Source: an uncultured Clostridia bacterium (GTDB lineage: Bacteria > Bacillota > Clostridia > Oscillospirales > Acutalibacteraceae). From it: DNA of 20,106 nucleotides. Position numbers and translations under genes: made by a program. How positions within the stretch are numbered: position 1 is the first letter of the stretch; each line of letters starts with the position of its first letter. This document shows, in pieces, positions 7,109 to 14,093 of the stretch. The notes below the pieces were generated by a model. The model ran no database searches, had not been told where the DNA came from, and was given only the letters and a program-made list of their open reading frames with translations. Where the stretch lies: assembly GCA_937901145.1 (NCBI GenBank), contig CALCHE010000205.1, forward strand, positions 1 through 20,106, given 5' to 3'.

Positions 7109-7966
7109 TTATGCTACTTCGTTGATGGACTCTGCGATACAGATAGCGGGAGCTGCGTCGATAACAACATAATTGATGTTGCCGTTTACGAGATCCTGAA
7201 CAGCGAGAGCACCGTTCTTATAGCCTACACATTCTACTGCGAAGCCGTCGAAGCCCCAGTCTGCGTCACCCTTTACATAGAAGTTACCTGTGGTACCGTT
7301 CTGAACGCCGATCTTGGTTGTAGCGTCGAGGCCTTTGAGGATTTCTTCTACTGCTGCTGCATCTGTGCATGCATCGAAGGTAGTGTCGTCACCCTTGATG
7401 ATGAGCTTCTGAGAAGCCTGATAGTAGGAGTTTGTGAAATCAACGTGTTCTTTTCTGTCTTCCTTAACTGTAAGACCTGCCATAGCGATATCAGCTTTGT
7501 GCTGACCTACTGAAAGGCAAACAGCGTCAAAGTCCATATTGCTGATAACGAGCTCTTTGCCAAGCTCCTGAGCGAGAAGAGCAGCGATTTCCATATCGAT
7601 ACCGTAGTACTTGTCACCCTGAGTGTATTCGAAGGGTTCGAAAGCAGCGTTTGTAGCTACAACGAGCTGATCCTTTGTTTCGTCAAGCTCTGCAGATGTT
7701 ACTGCTGTGGGTTCACCGTCACCGAAATATTTATTGCAGATAGCATCGAATGTGCCGTCCTTCATAATCTTTTCGATGAAAGCATTGGTCTTTTCGAGAA
7801 GCTCGGGCTGTGCCTTATCTACGCCGAAAGCGTATTCTTCTTCTGTAAGGTTGATGTCGATAACCTTAACTGCTGCTGTTTTTGCTGTGTCGTCACTGTT
7901 TCCGCCGCAGGCTGCGAGTGCGAAAAGCATAAGAGCAGCGAGTGCGATTGCTAAGAATTTTTTCAT
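7109..7966 (-). CDS. Amino acid ABC transporter substrate-binding lipoprotein, apparently circularly permuted
   Basis: 285 residues. A lipoprotein signal peptide ends in LAAC (lipidated Cys20), so the protein is tethered outside the membrane and delivers an amino acid to the neighbouring permease. The type 3 solute-binding fold is clear: VVATNAAFEPFEY (102-114), DMEIAALLAQELG (124-136), the carboxylate-binding Arg171 in TVKEDRK, GVQNGTTG (220-227), and the amino-group-binding Asp270 in VVIDAAP. The order is odd. The piece INLTEEEYAFGVDKAQPELL...DGTFDAICNKYFG (about 38-82), which in GlnH-like proteins forms the C-terminus after the D-x-x-P motif, is here at the N-terminus, and the protein stops at 285 just after IDAAPAICIAESI. 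Nothing homologous follows the stop, so this is not a frameshift. The start has a GGAGG site and a consensus promoter. Confidence 0.95.
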   Translation of the reverse strand: MKKFLAIALAALMLFALAACGGNSDDTAKTAAVKVIDINLTEEEYAFGVDKAQPELLEKTNAFIEKIMKDGTFDAICNKYFGDGEPTAVTSAELDETKDQLVVATNAAFEPFEYTQGDKYYGIDMEIAALLAQELGKELVISNMDFDAVCLSVGQHKADIAMAGLTVKEDRKEHVDFTNSYYQASQKLIIKGDDTTFDACTDAAAVEEILKGLDATTKIGVQNGTTGNFYVKGDADWGFDGFAVECVGYKNGALAVQDLVNGNINYVVIDAAPAICIAESINEVA

Positions 7967-7999
7967 TGGTAATTACCTCCAAAATTTAATGATGCGGAT

Positions 8000-8028
8000 A
8001 TTCTATCACTAAAAAATACCTTTGTCAA
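8000..8028 (-). promoter_or_regulatory. Promoter of the amino acid ABC operon
   Basis: Minus strand: TTGACA (8028-8023), 17-base spacer, TAGAAT (8005-8000), close to the sigma-A consensus. A direct repeat TATGCAAA at 8035-8042 and 8046-8053 (plus-strand reading), 11 bases apart, lies just upstream of the -35 and may bind a regulator. Confidence 0.85.
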
Positions 8029-8064
8029 CGGTTTTATGCAAAAAATATGCAAATTTATGTATAT

Positions 8065-10518
8065 TTATGAAACCGCTGCATTTACTGTCACATTTTTAAC
8101 GAAGGGAGCCTCAGAGATAAGCGAAGCAAAGCTGTAGCTTCCTGAATTGGAGAAGGCAATCTCATTTTCGCCCTTTTCCAGAGTAACATTGAAGGTCATA
8201 GTCTTATATGTATAGTCGCTGTAGGTATTTCTGCAGAAAACATCTCTGCCCTCACCGCCGTTTATGCTTACGGTAAGATATCTTTCGATAAGGTCTACAT
8301 TATAGTCGTGATAACCGCCCTCAGAATTGTTTGAATAAAGGATGGTTACACGATAGTCTCCCTTTTCGGGAGCATTGACCTTAAAGCTTCCCTTGCCCTT
8401 ACCGCCTGTAATATTTCCGAGATATGTGTTTCCGTACTTGTCTGTAAGAATCTCCGCACCGTCACTTACCGTAATGTCCTTAGCTTCGACTGATGCCACG
8501 GGAACCACAGGCTCAGCCTTATTGAGACCAAGAGTGGAAGGAGCCGAAAGAGTGATTTCGTTAAGGCCTCTTCTGAGGTAAACAGTACTGCCGTTTTCAG
8601 CCTTAGCCTGTGCACCGTCGATGCTGATGTCGTAAGCACCCTCACCGAGGCTTATATGATAGTATCCGTCCTCAGGTGCTACAGCCAGATATCCGGTACC
8701 GTCTTCTGAGTCGTCAAGCACCGCTACGGAATTATCTTCTACTGCCTTCGACATAATCAGACTATCGAGAACGAAGGTGCCCTCATTATGTGAAAATTCT
8801 ATGGTGTGCATACCCATACACAGATCTACATAGAGAGTTTTTACTGTGGTATATTCACTTTTGATAGTGTTTTCAAGCATTACTCCGGAGGTTTTTCCGT
8901 CAAGGGTAAAGTTTGCAATACCGTAGTCTCTGCCGTTTCTGACACCTGAATCATTATGCTTACCGTAGATAATGTCGAGTCTGTAAAGGCCCTTTTCCTT
9001 GGCATTAATTTTAATCTTTACTCCGTCGCCCTCATTTTCGAAGCCGCCGCACATACCCTTTACCTCACCTGTAGTGGCATAGGCGCTGTCATAGGTATAA
9101 GCATTACCGAGGAGCTTACCGTCCTCGAATTCGTATCTCACGGGAATGTTTGTGTTTCTTACCGCTTCGAAATCCTCTGTATGCTCTTTTACGGAAATGA
9201 AATAAACTGTGTCCGTATCGGTGCCGGGAATGTTTATATTCAGACTGTCTCCCGAAACCTTAGTCTTATACTTTCTGAGGGTGTAAGGCTTACTCACTAT
9301 TCCCGAAAGACCTGTGAAATAAACACATTCCACCGTAACATCCACTATCTTGCCCAAATCGGTTTCATCGGTATTTTTTATTTTTACAGCCTTTTTATTA
9401 TCACTGCCGTTACAGATAACCTTGATCTCTTTTCCGTCGGGACTCAGAGATGCCATACCTGTGTAGTGATACCACCAGTCATTGTCGAAAAGGCTGTCAC
9501 TGTCCAGAGCTGACGTGCTTACCGCTAAGGTTTCACCCTCCATTTCGGCATACTTTCTGTAAAGCCACCAGTTGGAGTTAGGTGAATTATCGTCGGCGCA
9601 GGTGTCATTGAGATTATTTGAAAGTCTCCAGAAGGCCATATCACCGTAGGTGTTTGTCTTTTCCATAGAAACTATGTATCTTACCATAGCAGCAGGGTTA
9701 CCGCACTCATCCATAGTACCGTACTCAGTTACGATTATCGGAAGTGCAGGAATACCCTTTTCCTTTTCTATTCTGCGGTAATCCTCCACATGGGCAGGCC
9801 ACTCCACACTGCACCAGAAGGAAAGCTCGTGGTAAATCATTATTTCAGGCAGACAGTTATTGGCTTTGGTATAAGTAAGGAAACGGTCTATTTTTTCTGT
9901 CACATAATCGAAATAACCGGGGCCGCCTATCTTGGCATCGGGATCTATGCTCTTTACCAGCTCATAGGTGATTTTCCATGCTTCGTAAAAATTTTCTTCG
10001 CCTTCCTCATTATAGTCGCCGAACCATATACCGTTATCACATTCATTGAAAATACAGTAAACGATATCATCAGCATATTCCTTCTGAGAAAGGGTTCTGA
10101 CCTTTTCCTCCACGATAGGAAGATATCTCTCATAAAGGAATTCCTTCCAGTCATAGGTGCCCTGCTCTCTCATTTCAGCGATTTCCTTATGGCAGTAGTA
10201 CCAGGTATCGAAGGAGTCCTGGAGATAAACCACTCTGTAGTCACAGCTTGTGAGCTGATCTGCCACACGGTCCACGTCACCTGTGGGATGCTGAAGACCG
10301 CCCACCACCTTCTGTGAAACAGAAGAAATATCGAGACTGTTTGTCATCGCTTCACTGGGCACACCGGGCTCAGCAAGACCGTAAAGGAAGCCGGTGGCAT
10401 AGTTAGAGATTTCGTCTCCCCTGTCCCCTGCATCTACTGTAAGAGTAGGCACCCACACCAGAGGCACGGACTCGAAAAGCATTATAACCGTAATAATAAG
10501 TGAAATTAATTTAGACAT
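8065..10518 (-). CDS. Secreted clan GH-A glycoside hydrolase (GH39-like) with two C-terminal CBM-like modules
   Basis: 817 residues. A signal peptide is present (basic MSK, then a hydrophobic stretch to about residue 29). The catalytic (beta/alpha)8 domain spans about 40-350, with a clan GH-A acid/base Glu159 in IFNECDNG and a nucleophile Glu265 in IIVTEYGT. The GGLQHPTGD stretch and overall spacing resemble GH39-related enzymes, but the exact family is uncertain. A beta-sandwich linker (355-450) follows, then a CBM35/CBM6-like domain from VRYEFEDGKLLG (about 460-592) and a second similar one at about 680-812. No dockerin, LPXTG or SLH anchor is seen, so the enzyme is probably released or held through its CBMs. 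It starts 14 bases after the GH3 stop, with AAAGGAGG overlapping that stop, so the two are co-transcribed. Probably acts on a plant or mucin glycan; substrate unknown. Confidence 0.85.
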   Translation of the reverse strand: MSKLISLIITVIMLFESVPLVWVPTLTVDAGDRGDEISNYATGFLYGLAEPGVPSEAMTNSLDISSVSQKVVGGLQHPTGDVDRVADQLTSCDYRVVYLQDSFDTWYYCHKEIAEMREQGTYDWKEFLYERYLPIVEEKVRTLSQKEYADDIVYCIFNECDNGIWFGDYNEEGEENFYEAWKITYELVKSIDPDAKIGGPGYFDYVTEKIDRFLTYTKANNCLPEIMIYHELSFWCSVEWPAHVEDYRRIEKEKGIPALPIIVTEYGTMDECGNPAAMVRYIVSMEKTNTYGDMAFWRLSNNLNDTCADDNSPNSNWWLYRKYAEMEGETLAVSTSALDSDSLFDNDWWYHYTGMASLSPDGKEIKVICNGSDNKKAVKIKNTDETDLGKIVDVTVECVYFTGLSGIVSKPYTLRKYKTKVSGDSLNINIPGTDTDTVYFISVKEHTEDFEAVRNTNIPVRYEFEDGKLLGNAYTYDSAYATTGEVKGMCGGFENEGDGVKIKINAKEKGLYRLDIIYGKHNDSGVRNGRDYGIANFTLDGKTSGVMLENTIKSEYTTVKTLYVDLCMGMHTIEFSHNEGTFVLDSLIMSKAVEDNSVAVLDDSEDGTGYLAVAPEDGYYHISLGEGAYDISIDGAQAKAENGSTVYLRRGLNEITLSAPSTLGLNKAEPVVPVASVEAKDITVSDGAEILTDKYGNTYLGNITGGKGKGSFKVNAPEKGDYRVTILYSNNSEGGYHDYNVDLIERYLTVSINGGEGRDVFCRNTYSDYTYKTMTFNVTLEKGENEIAFSNSGSYSFASLISEAPFVKNVTVNAAVS

Positions 10519-10532
10519 TTGTTTTTCCTCCT

Positions 10533-12965
10533 TTAAAAGAACTTAAGCAGTCCGGGTATTTTTTTCAGCGCAGGTAAAAGAGATGAAAAGATTTTCATCA
10601 TCGCTGCAGCTGAGCCCTCATCATTGAGAAGCATCAGTATACCCTCTACGGATTTCTCTGTAAAAACGCCCTGACCCATAGCATATAATCCTCTTAAAGG
10701 GCTTTCGAGCACTAATTCTCTCATCGGATCACCGCCTGCTGCATTCGGATCCGGCTTCTTTCCGCCTGTCATAACGGCTATGATTCTCTTTCCCCACTTG
10801 GTATGCTCTGCATCCATAAGACAGCTTTCCACAGTAAACCTATCATTTACATCGATATACTTTTGAGGTATATCTCTGCCTAAAACTGCTCTGTACTGCC
10901 TGTCGGGGACATTCTTTACATCAGCACCGTAATAGCAGGGAGCGGACTCTCTGTAATCAGGCACACTTACCTCCGGCTGAGAGGATATAACCCTGACTGA
11001 AGCCGTGAGTCTGATGTCACGGCTCGAAGCACCGATAAGTATTTCAAAGTCACCGCTTTCCACGTGCCAGTCGTTTATATTAATATTATAGTATGCAAAA
11101 GCTCTCTTAGAAAGAGTGAAGGAGACTTCCTTCTCTTCTCCTTTTTTAAGGTGAATCTTGGTAAAATCACGAAGCTCCTTAGTGGGTCTGAATACTGTGC
11201 TTTCGCAGTCTCTCACATAAAGCTGTACTGCCTCTGCACCGTCTCTGTCTCCGATGTTTTTTACTTTACAGGTAACGGTGAGAGTGTCCCCGTCACCGAT
11301 GCTTTCAGCGGAAAGCTTTATATCCGAATATTCGAACCGTGTGTAGGAAAGCCCGTGTCCGAAGGGGAAAAGAACCTCCTTCTGTGCTGTATCATAGTAA
11401 CGGTAGCCGATATAAATGCCCTCTCTGTGCTCGGCTGTAAGGCCGGTACCGGGATAGTAATTACTGCAGGGAACATCACTTTCGCTGACAGGGTAGGTTT
11501 CAGCGAGCTTTCCCGAAGGATTTACCTTGCCTGAAATTATCTCTGCCAGAGCCTTACCGCTTGCCTGACCGCCGAGATAACCGTTAAGTATCGCCTTGAC
11601 CTTTTTTGCCCAGGGCATAACTACGGGTGAACCGCCCGAAAGAACTACTGTTACGTTTTCGTTTACCTTTAAAATCTCATCTAAAAGTCGGTTATGTGAT
11701 GTCGGAAGCTTCATAGTTTTTCTGTCGTAGCCTTCACTTTCGTACTCCTCCGTAAGACCGATAAACACAAGCACGGCATCAGCTTTCGATGCCACATTAC
11801 AGGCATCCCTCACCATAACCTCGCTCGGTTCATCCTGCTTTTTGAAATAACCGGGTGCGAAGCTCACATTATAGCCTTCAGCTAAAAGGCCGTCGAAAGC
11901 ATCGGTAATTTTCGTAGGAACGATAAGGGAGCTGCCTGCCCCCTGATAACGGGGAGCTCTCGCCATTTCACCGATAACTGCTACTGTTTTATCCCTGGAG
12001 ATCGGAAGAGTATTGTCCTCATTTTTAAGTAATACCACGGAGTTCGCACAGATTTCCGAGGCAAGAATGTGATGCTCGTCCACGTCATAGGTAAATTCAC
12101 CGAGAGCTGTTCGGGATTTTTCGATAAGAGTAAGCATTCTGTCAGCAGCTGTATCAAGACAGGCCTCGTCGAGGGTGCCGTTTCTGACAGCATCACAAAT
12201 TTTCTTTGTACTGAAACCGTTTGAGGAAGGCATTTCCAGGTCATTACCGTTTTTAAGACCCTCCACACGGTTATTTACTGCTCCCCAGTCTGACATAACC
12301 ACGCCCTCAAAGCCCCATTCGTCACGGAGAATTTTATTCTGTAAAATTCCGTTTTCGGTGCAGTAGGTACCGCCCACACGGTTATAGGCGCTCATTACCG
12401 TCCATGGCTGAGATTTTTTTACAGCGATTTCGAAGGCGGTGAGATAAATCTCGCGAAGGCTTCTTTCATCAACCACACTGTCGATAACAAGTCTGCGCTT
12501 TTCCTGGCTGTTGACGGCAAAGTGCTTAAGGGATGTGCCCACACCCTTTGACTGTATACCGTTGATAAGACCTGCGGCAAGCTCACCTGCCAGAAGCGGG
12601 TCTTCTGAAAAATATTCGAAATTGCGTCCGCACAGAGGTGAACGCTTCATATTTACACCGGGGCCTAAAATAATGCTGACATTTTCCTTCAGACATTCCT
12701 GACCCATAGCCTGTCCCATTCTGTAAAGCAGGTCTCTGTCCCAGGAGCAGGCAGTAGTTACTGCAGAGGGATAACAGGTAGCCTTCACCGACTCTCTCAG
12801 ATCGCCGTCAGGCTTTCTGAGGCTGAGGCCGTGAGGTCCGTCCGTTAGTGTAACCGAGGGTATGCCCAGCCTTTCCACACCGTTAAGATGCCAGCAGTCC
12901 TTACCTGTGCAAAGCTCGGCTTTTTCCTCGAGAGTAAGCTTTTCGAGTATTTCTTTATTTTTCAT
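10533..12965 (-). CDS. Beta-glucosidase/beta-glycosidase, glycoside hydrolase family 3
   Basis: 810 residues from the ATG at 12965. A GTG 12 bases upstream is also in frame, but it overlaps the GTGGAGG ribosome site and is rejected as the start. Domains: GH3 N-terminal barrel (about 10-250) with TDGPHG, KHFAVN (147-152) and nucleophile Asp226 in VVMSDWGA; GH3 C-terminal alpha/beta domain (about 300-530) with the likely acid/base Glu411 in ESEGYDR; fibronectin-III-like domain (about 560-635); then a roughly 160-residue tail (PDYRESAPCYYGADV...), seen in many Firmicutes GH3 proteins. No signal peptide, so it is cytoplasmic. It removes terminal beta-linked sugars from imported oligosaccharides, presumably those released by the secreted enzyme encoded next. 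A consensus promoter precedes it. Confidence 0.95.
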   Translation of the reverse strand: MKNKEILEKLTLEEKAELCTGKDCWHLNGVERLGIPSVTLTDGPHGLSLRKPDGDLRESVKATCYPSAVTTACSWDRDLLYRMGQAMGQECLKENVSIILGPGVNMKRSPLCGRNFEYFSEDPLLAGELAAGLINGIQSKGVGTSLKHFAVNSQEKRRLVIDSVVDERSLREIYLTAFEIAVKKSQPWTVMSAYNRVGGTYCTENGILQNKILRDEWGFEGVVMSDWGAVNNRVEGLKNGNDLEMPSSNGFSTKKICDAVRNGTLDEACLDTAADRMLTLIEKSRTALGEFTYDVDEHHILASEICANSVVLLKNEDNTLPISRDKTVAVIGEMARAPRYQGAGSSLIVPTKITDAFDGLLAEGYNVSFAPGYFKKQDEPSEVMVRDACNVASKADAVLVFIGLTEEYESEGYDRKTMKLPTSHNRLLDEILKVNENVTVVLSGGSPVVMPWAKKVKAILNGYLGGQASGKALAEIISGKVNPSGKLAETYPVSESDVPCSNYYPGTGLTAEHREGIYIGYRYYDTAQKEVLFPFGHGLSYTRFEYSDIKLSAESIGDGDTLTVTCKVKNIGDRDGAEAVQLYVRDCESTVFRPTKELRDFTKIHLKKGEEKEVSFTLSKRAFAYYNININDWHVESGDFEILIGASSRDIRLTASVRVISSQPEVSVPDYRESAPCYYGADVKNVPDRQYRAVLGRDIPQKYIDVNDRFTVESCLMDAEHTKWGKRIIAVMTGGKKPDPNAAGGDPMRELVLESPLRGLYAMGQGVFTEKSVEGILMLLNDEGSAAAMMKIFSSLLPALKKIPGLLKFF

Positions 12966-13001
12966 ATTTTCCTCCACATATTTACTTTAACGGATATTTC
13001 C

Positions 13002-13030
13002 ATTATATAACCAATTCAGTTTTTGGTCAA
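13002..13030 (-). promoter_or_regulatory. Promoter of the GH3/GH39-like operon
   Basis: Minus strand: TTGACC (13030-13025), 17-base spacer, TATAAT (13007-13002), then a leader of about 30 bases to the GGAGG and ATG. It lies between the XRE gene's putative terminator and the GH3 start. Confidence 0.85.
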
Positions 13031-13055
13031 GAAAAAGATATGAAAATAAAAAGCG

Positions 13056-13078
13056 GACGACCAATGGTCGCCCCCTAC
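13056..13078 (-). repeat. GTAG-headed palindromic (REP-like) repeat, copy 1, acting as terminator of the XRE gene
   Basis: Minus strand: GTAG, then a stem GGGCGACC-ATT-GGTCGTCC (one G-U pair), followed by GC and TTTTTATTTT. The hairpin plus T-run begins about 20 bases after the XRE stop and looks like a working rho-independent terminator. Confidence 0.75.
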
Positions 13079-13094
13079 AATGTGAAAGACATAT

Positions 13095-13328
13095 TTATTT
13101 TTTCGGTAAAGGCTTTGCCTCATTAGTAAAACCTAAAATGTAGTCAGCAGAAACATTATAATAGCGGCATAATGTTATTAGATGTTCTAATAATAATGGT
13201 CGGGCACCACGCTCATATTCTCCATAATAATTTCTTGCTGTTTTCAACAGTAGCGCAATATCCTTCTGCGTTAAAGCTCTGTCCTCTCTTAAGTCTCTTA
13301 TTCTTTGTGAATAGTTAACTTTTATCAT
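13095..13328 (-). CDS. XRE-family helix-turn-helix transcriptional regulator
   Basis: 77 residues, nearly all a Cro/C1-type DNA-binding domain: SQRIRDLREDRALTQKDIA (7-25), recognition-helix region TARNYYGEYERG (30-41), and the closing CRYYNVSADYILG (53-65) common in small Clostridia regulators. There is no sensor or protease domain. The ATG follows GAGGTGATAAA at good spacing. A perfect inverted repeat (13381-13396) upstream is a likely operator, suggesting self-repression. It lies on the same strand as, and upstream of, the GH3 operon, but a putative terminator and a separate promoter lie between them, so control of that operon is only a possibility. No toxin-like partner is adjacent. Targets unknown. 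Confidence 0.88.
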   Translation of the reverse strand: MIKVNYSQRIRDLREDRALTQKDIALLLKTARNYYGEYERGARPLLLEHLITLCRYYNVSADYILGFTNEAKPLPKK

Positions 13329-13380
13329 TTTATCACCTCAATAAAATGATACAACAACTTACTTTCTGCATATTAAAATT

Positions 13381-13401
13381 AGTCGATAATTCGACTATAA
13401 T
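13381..13401. promoter_or_regulatory. Inverted-repeat operator candidate with overlapping divergent promoter
   Basis: AGTCGA-TAAT-TCGACT (13381-13396) is a perfect 6+6 inverted repeat, 53 bases upstream of the XRE start. A plus-strand -10 TATAAT (13396-13401) overlaps its right arm, with a weak -35 TTAAAA at 13373-13378 (17-base spacer). A weaker minus-strand promoter (TTGCGG-18-TATTAT) would place its start inside the same repeat. Fits self-control by the XRE protein; inferred only. Confidence 0.5.
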
Positions 13402-13434
13402 ATTATCAGAACAACACATACCGCAAAGCAAAAA

Positions 13435-13456
13435 GACGACCAATGGTCGCCCCTAC
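13435..13456 (-). repeat. GTAG-headed palindromic repeat, copy 2
   Basis: Minus strand: GTAGGG, stem GCGACC-ATT-GGTCGT, then CTTTTTGC. Almost identical to copies at 13056-13078 and 14094-14115. The T-run after the stem makes it terminator-like on the minus strand. Confidence 0.8.
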
Positions 13457-13489
13457 GATTTTAAACTGTCGGCTTTCAGCAAATGAACA

Positions 13490-13510
13490 GCGTATAATAT
13501 CCGCCCCTAC
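13490..13510 (-). repeat. GTAG-headed palindromic repeat, copy 3 (diverged core)
   Basis: Minus strand: GTAGGGG then GCGGAT-ATT-ATACGC, a stem with one mismatch and the same ATT loop as the CGACC-type copies. Confidence 0.55.
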
Positions 13511-13540
13511 CGTTTTTATAAGGGTACTCCTTACCCTGAG

Positions 13541-13564
13541 GGACGTCGAGACGCCGTCCACTAC
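13541..13564 (-). repeat. GTAG-headed palindromic repeat, copy 4 (GGACG core)
   Basis: Minus strand: GTAGT, then GGACG ... CGTCC with a 9-base loop. It is preceded on the plus strand by another small palindrome, AGGGTA-CTCCT-TACCCT (13521-13537). Confidence 0.55.
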
Positions 13565-13584
13565 GCAAAAAAAGCCGTATTATA

Positions 13585-13610
13585 GTAGGGACATGGCGTG
13601 CCGTGTCCGC
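13585..13610 (+). repeat. GTAG-headed palindromic repeat, copy 5 (GGACATGGC core, plus orientation)
   Basis: GTAG, then stem GGACATGGC-GT-GCCGTGTCC, nine pairs with one G-U or mismatch depending on strand. It matches the element at 13931-13956 in 25 of 26 bases, in the opposite orientation. Confidence 0.75.
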
Positions 13611-13757
13611 CACAAATTACTTACCAAAAGAATTATGTCCCAATTATGAGACTTTTCGCTGAAAAATTCCAATAATATGCTATTATGACAATGTCATCAG
13701 TCGCCAAACAAAATTCAGGTTGTCACACAAATCAAGAATGCAAATCGAGACACCCTT

Positions 13758-13807
13758 ACAGCAGAAAAGGCAGGGATTATCTCTGTCTTTTCTGCTGTGT
13801 ATTTTTT
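13758..13807 (+). terminator. Strong plus-strand rho-independent terminator with no gene in front
   Basis: ACAGCAGAAAAGGCAG (13758-13773) pairs with CTGTCTTTTCTGCTGT (13783-13798); one pair is G-U, and three more inner pairs leave a 3-base loop. TTTTTT follows at 13802-13807. On the minus strand there is no T-run, so the element serves a plus-strand transcript, yet no plus-strand gene lies upstream. Confidence 0.8.
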
Positions 13808-13880
13808 ATATATGCGGATAGATAACTGCTGTGAAACATAAAATTGTCATCTTGAATGTAGCGAAAGAGCTTTACGACAA

Positions 13881-13900
13881 GTCGACCGATGGTCGCCCAC
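13881..13900 (-). repeat. Palindromic repeat, copy 6 (degenerate head)
   Basis: GTCGACCGATGGTCGCCCAC on the plus strand; the minus strand begins GTGG rather than GTAG. The flank after it (CGATTTA) resembles that after copy 2, suggesting common descent beyond the hairpin. Confidence 0.6.
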
Positions 13901-13930
13901 GATTTATACCGTAAGTTGGTCGGATATTTC

Positions 13931-13956
13931 GCGGACACGGCACGCCATATCCCTAC
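13931..13956 (-). repeat. GTAG-headed palindromic repeat, copy 7 (GGACATGGC core, minus orientation)
   Basis: Minus strand: GTAG, then GGATATGGC-GT-GCCGTGTCC. Inverted relative to 13585-13610, with a single base difference that keeps pairing as G-U in the minus-strand RNA. Confidence 0.75.
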
Positions 13957-13970
13957 AACCTCTCCGTCTG

Positions 13971-13990
13971 CTCCCGATGGTCGCCCCCAC
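13971..13990 (-). repeat. Palindromic repeat, copy 8 (decayed half)
   Basis: Minus strand GTGGGGGCGACCATCGGGAG keeps the head and left arm of the CGACC family, but the right arm no longer pairs. Confidence 0.5.
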
Positions 13991-14008
13991 CTCTCCTTTC
14001 AGGAGAGG
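13990..14008. repeat. Perfect small hairpin CCTCTCCT-TTC-AGGAGAGG
   Basis: Eight perfect pairs around a 3-base loop, directly after repeat copy 8 and sharing one base with it. No T-run follows on either strand, so it is more likely another small repeat than a terminator. Confidence 0.6.
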
Positions 14009-14057
14009 CTGTTAAAGCAGCGGACTATCGCTTATTATTTTAGATTTTTCACACGCA

Positions 14058-14091
14058 ATTCTGCGTTCTGCACTCTGCATTCTGCATTCAT
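14058..14091. repeat. Heptamer tandem repeat (ATTCTGC)n
   Basis: ATTCTGC, GTTCTGC, ACTCTGC, ATTCTGC, then ATTCAT: four units and a partial, each differing by at most two bases. Same unit and same ATTCAT end as at 2934-2953. It abuts repeat copy 9. Confidence 0.8.
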
Positions 14092-14093
14092 AA

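Noticed and set aside
13095..13328. XRE protein as antitoxin of a toxin-antitoxin pair
   Set aside because: No small toxin-like gene lies on either side; the neighbours are repeats and the GH3 operon.
13443..13649. 68-codon plus-strand open frame
   Set aside because: It runs through three or four palindromic repeats, has no ribosome site and no recognisable motif.
13685..13825. 46-codon plus-strand frame starting ATGACAATG
   Set aside because: The strong terminator hairpin lies inside it, there is no ribosome site, and the peptide matches nothing known.
13585..13956. Terminal inverted repeats of an insertion sequence
   Set aside because: No transposase, no target-site duplication seen, and each 26-base copy is itself a complete hairpin of the local repeat family.
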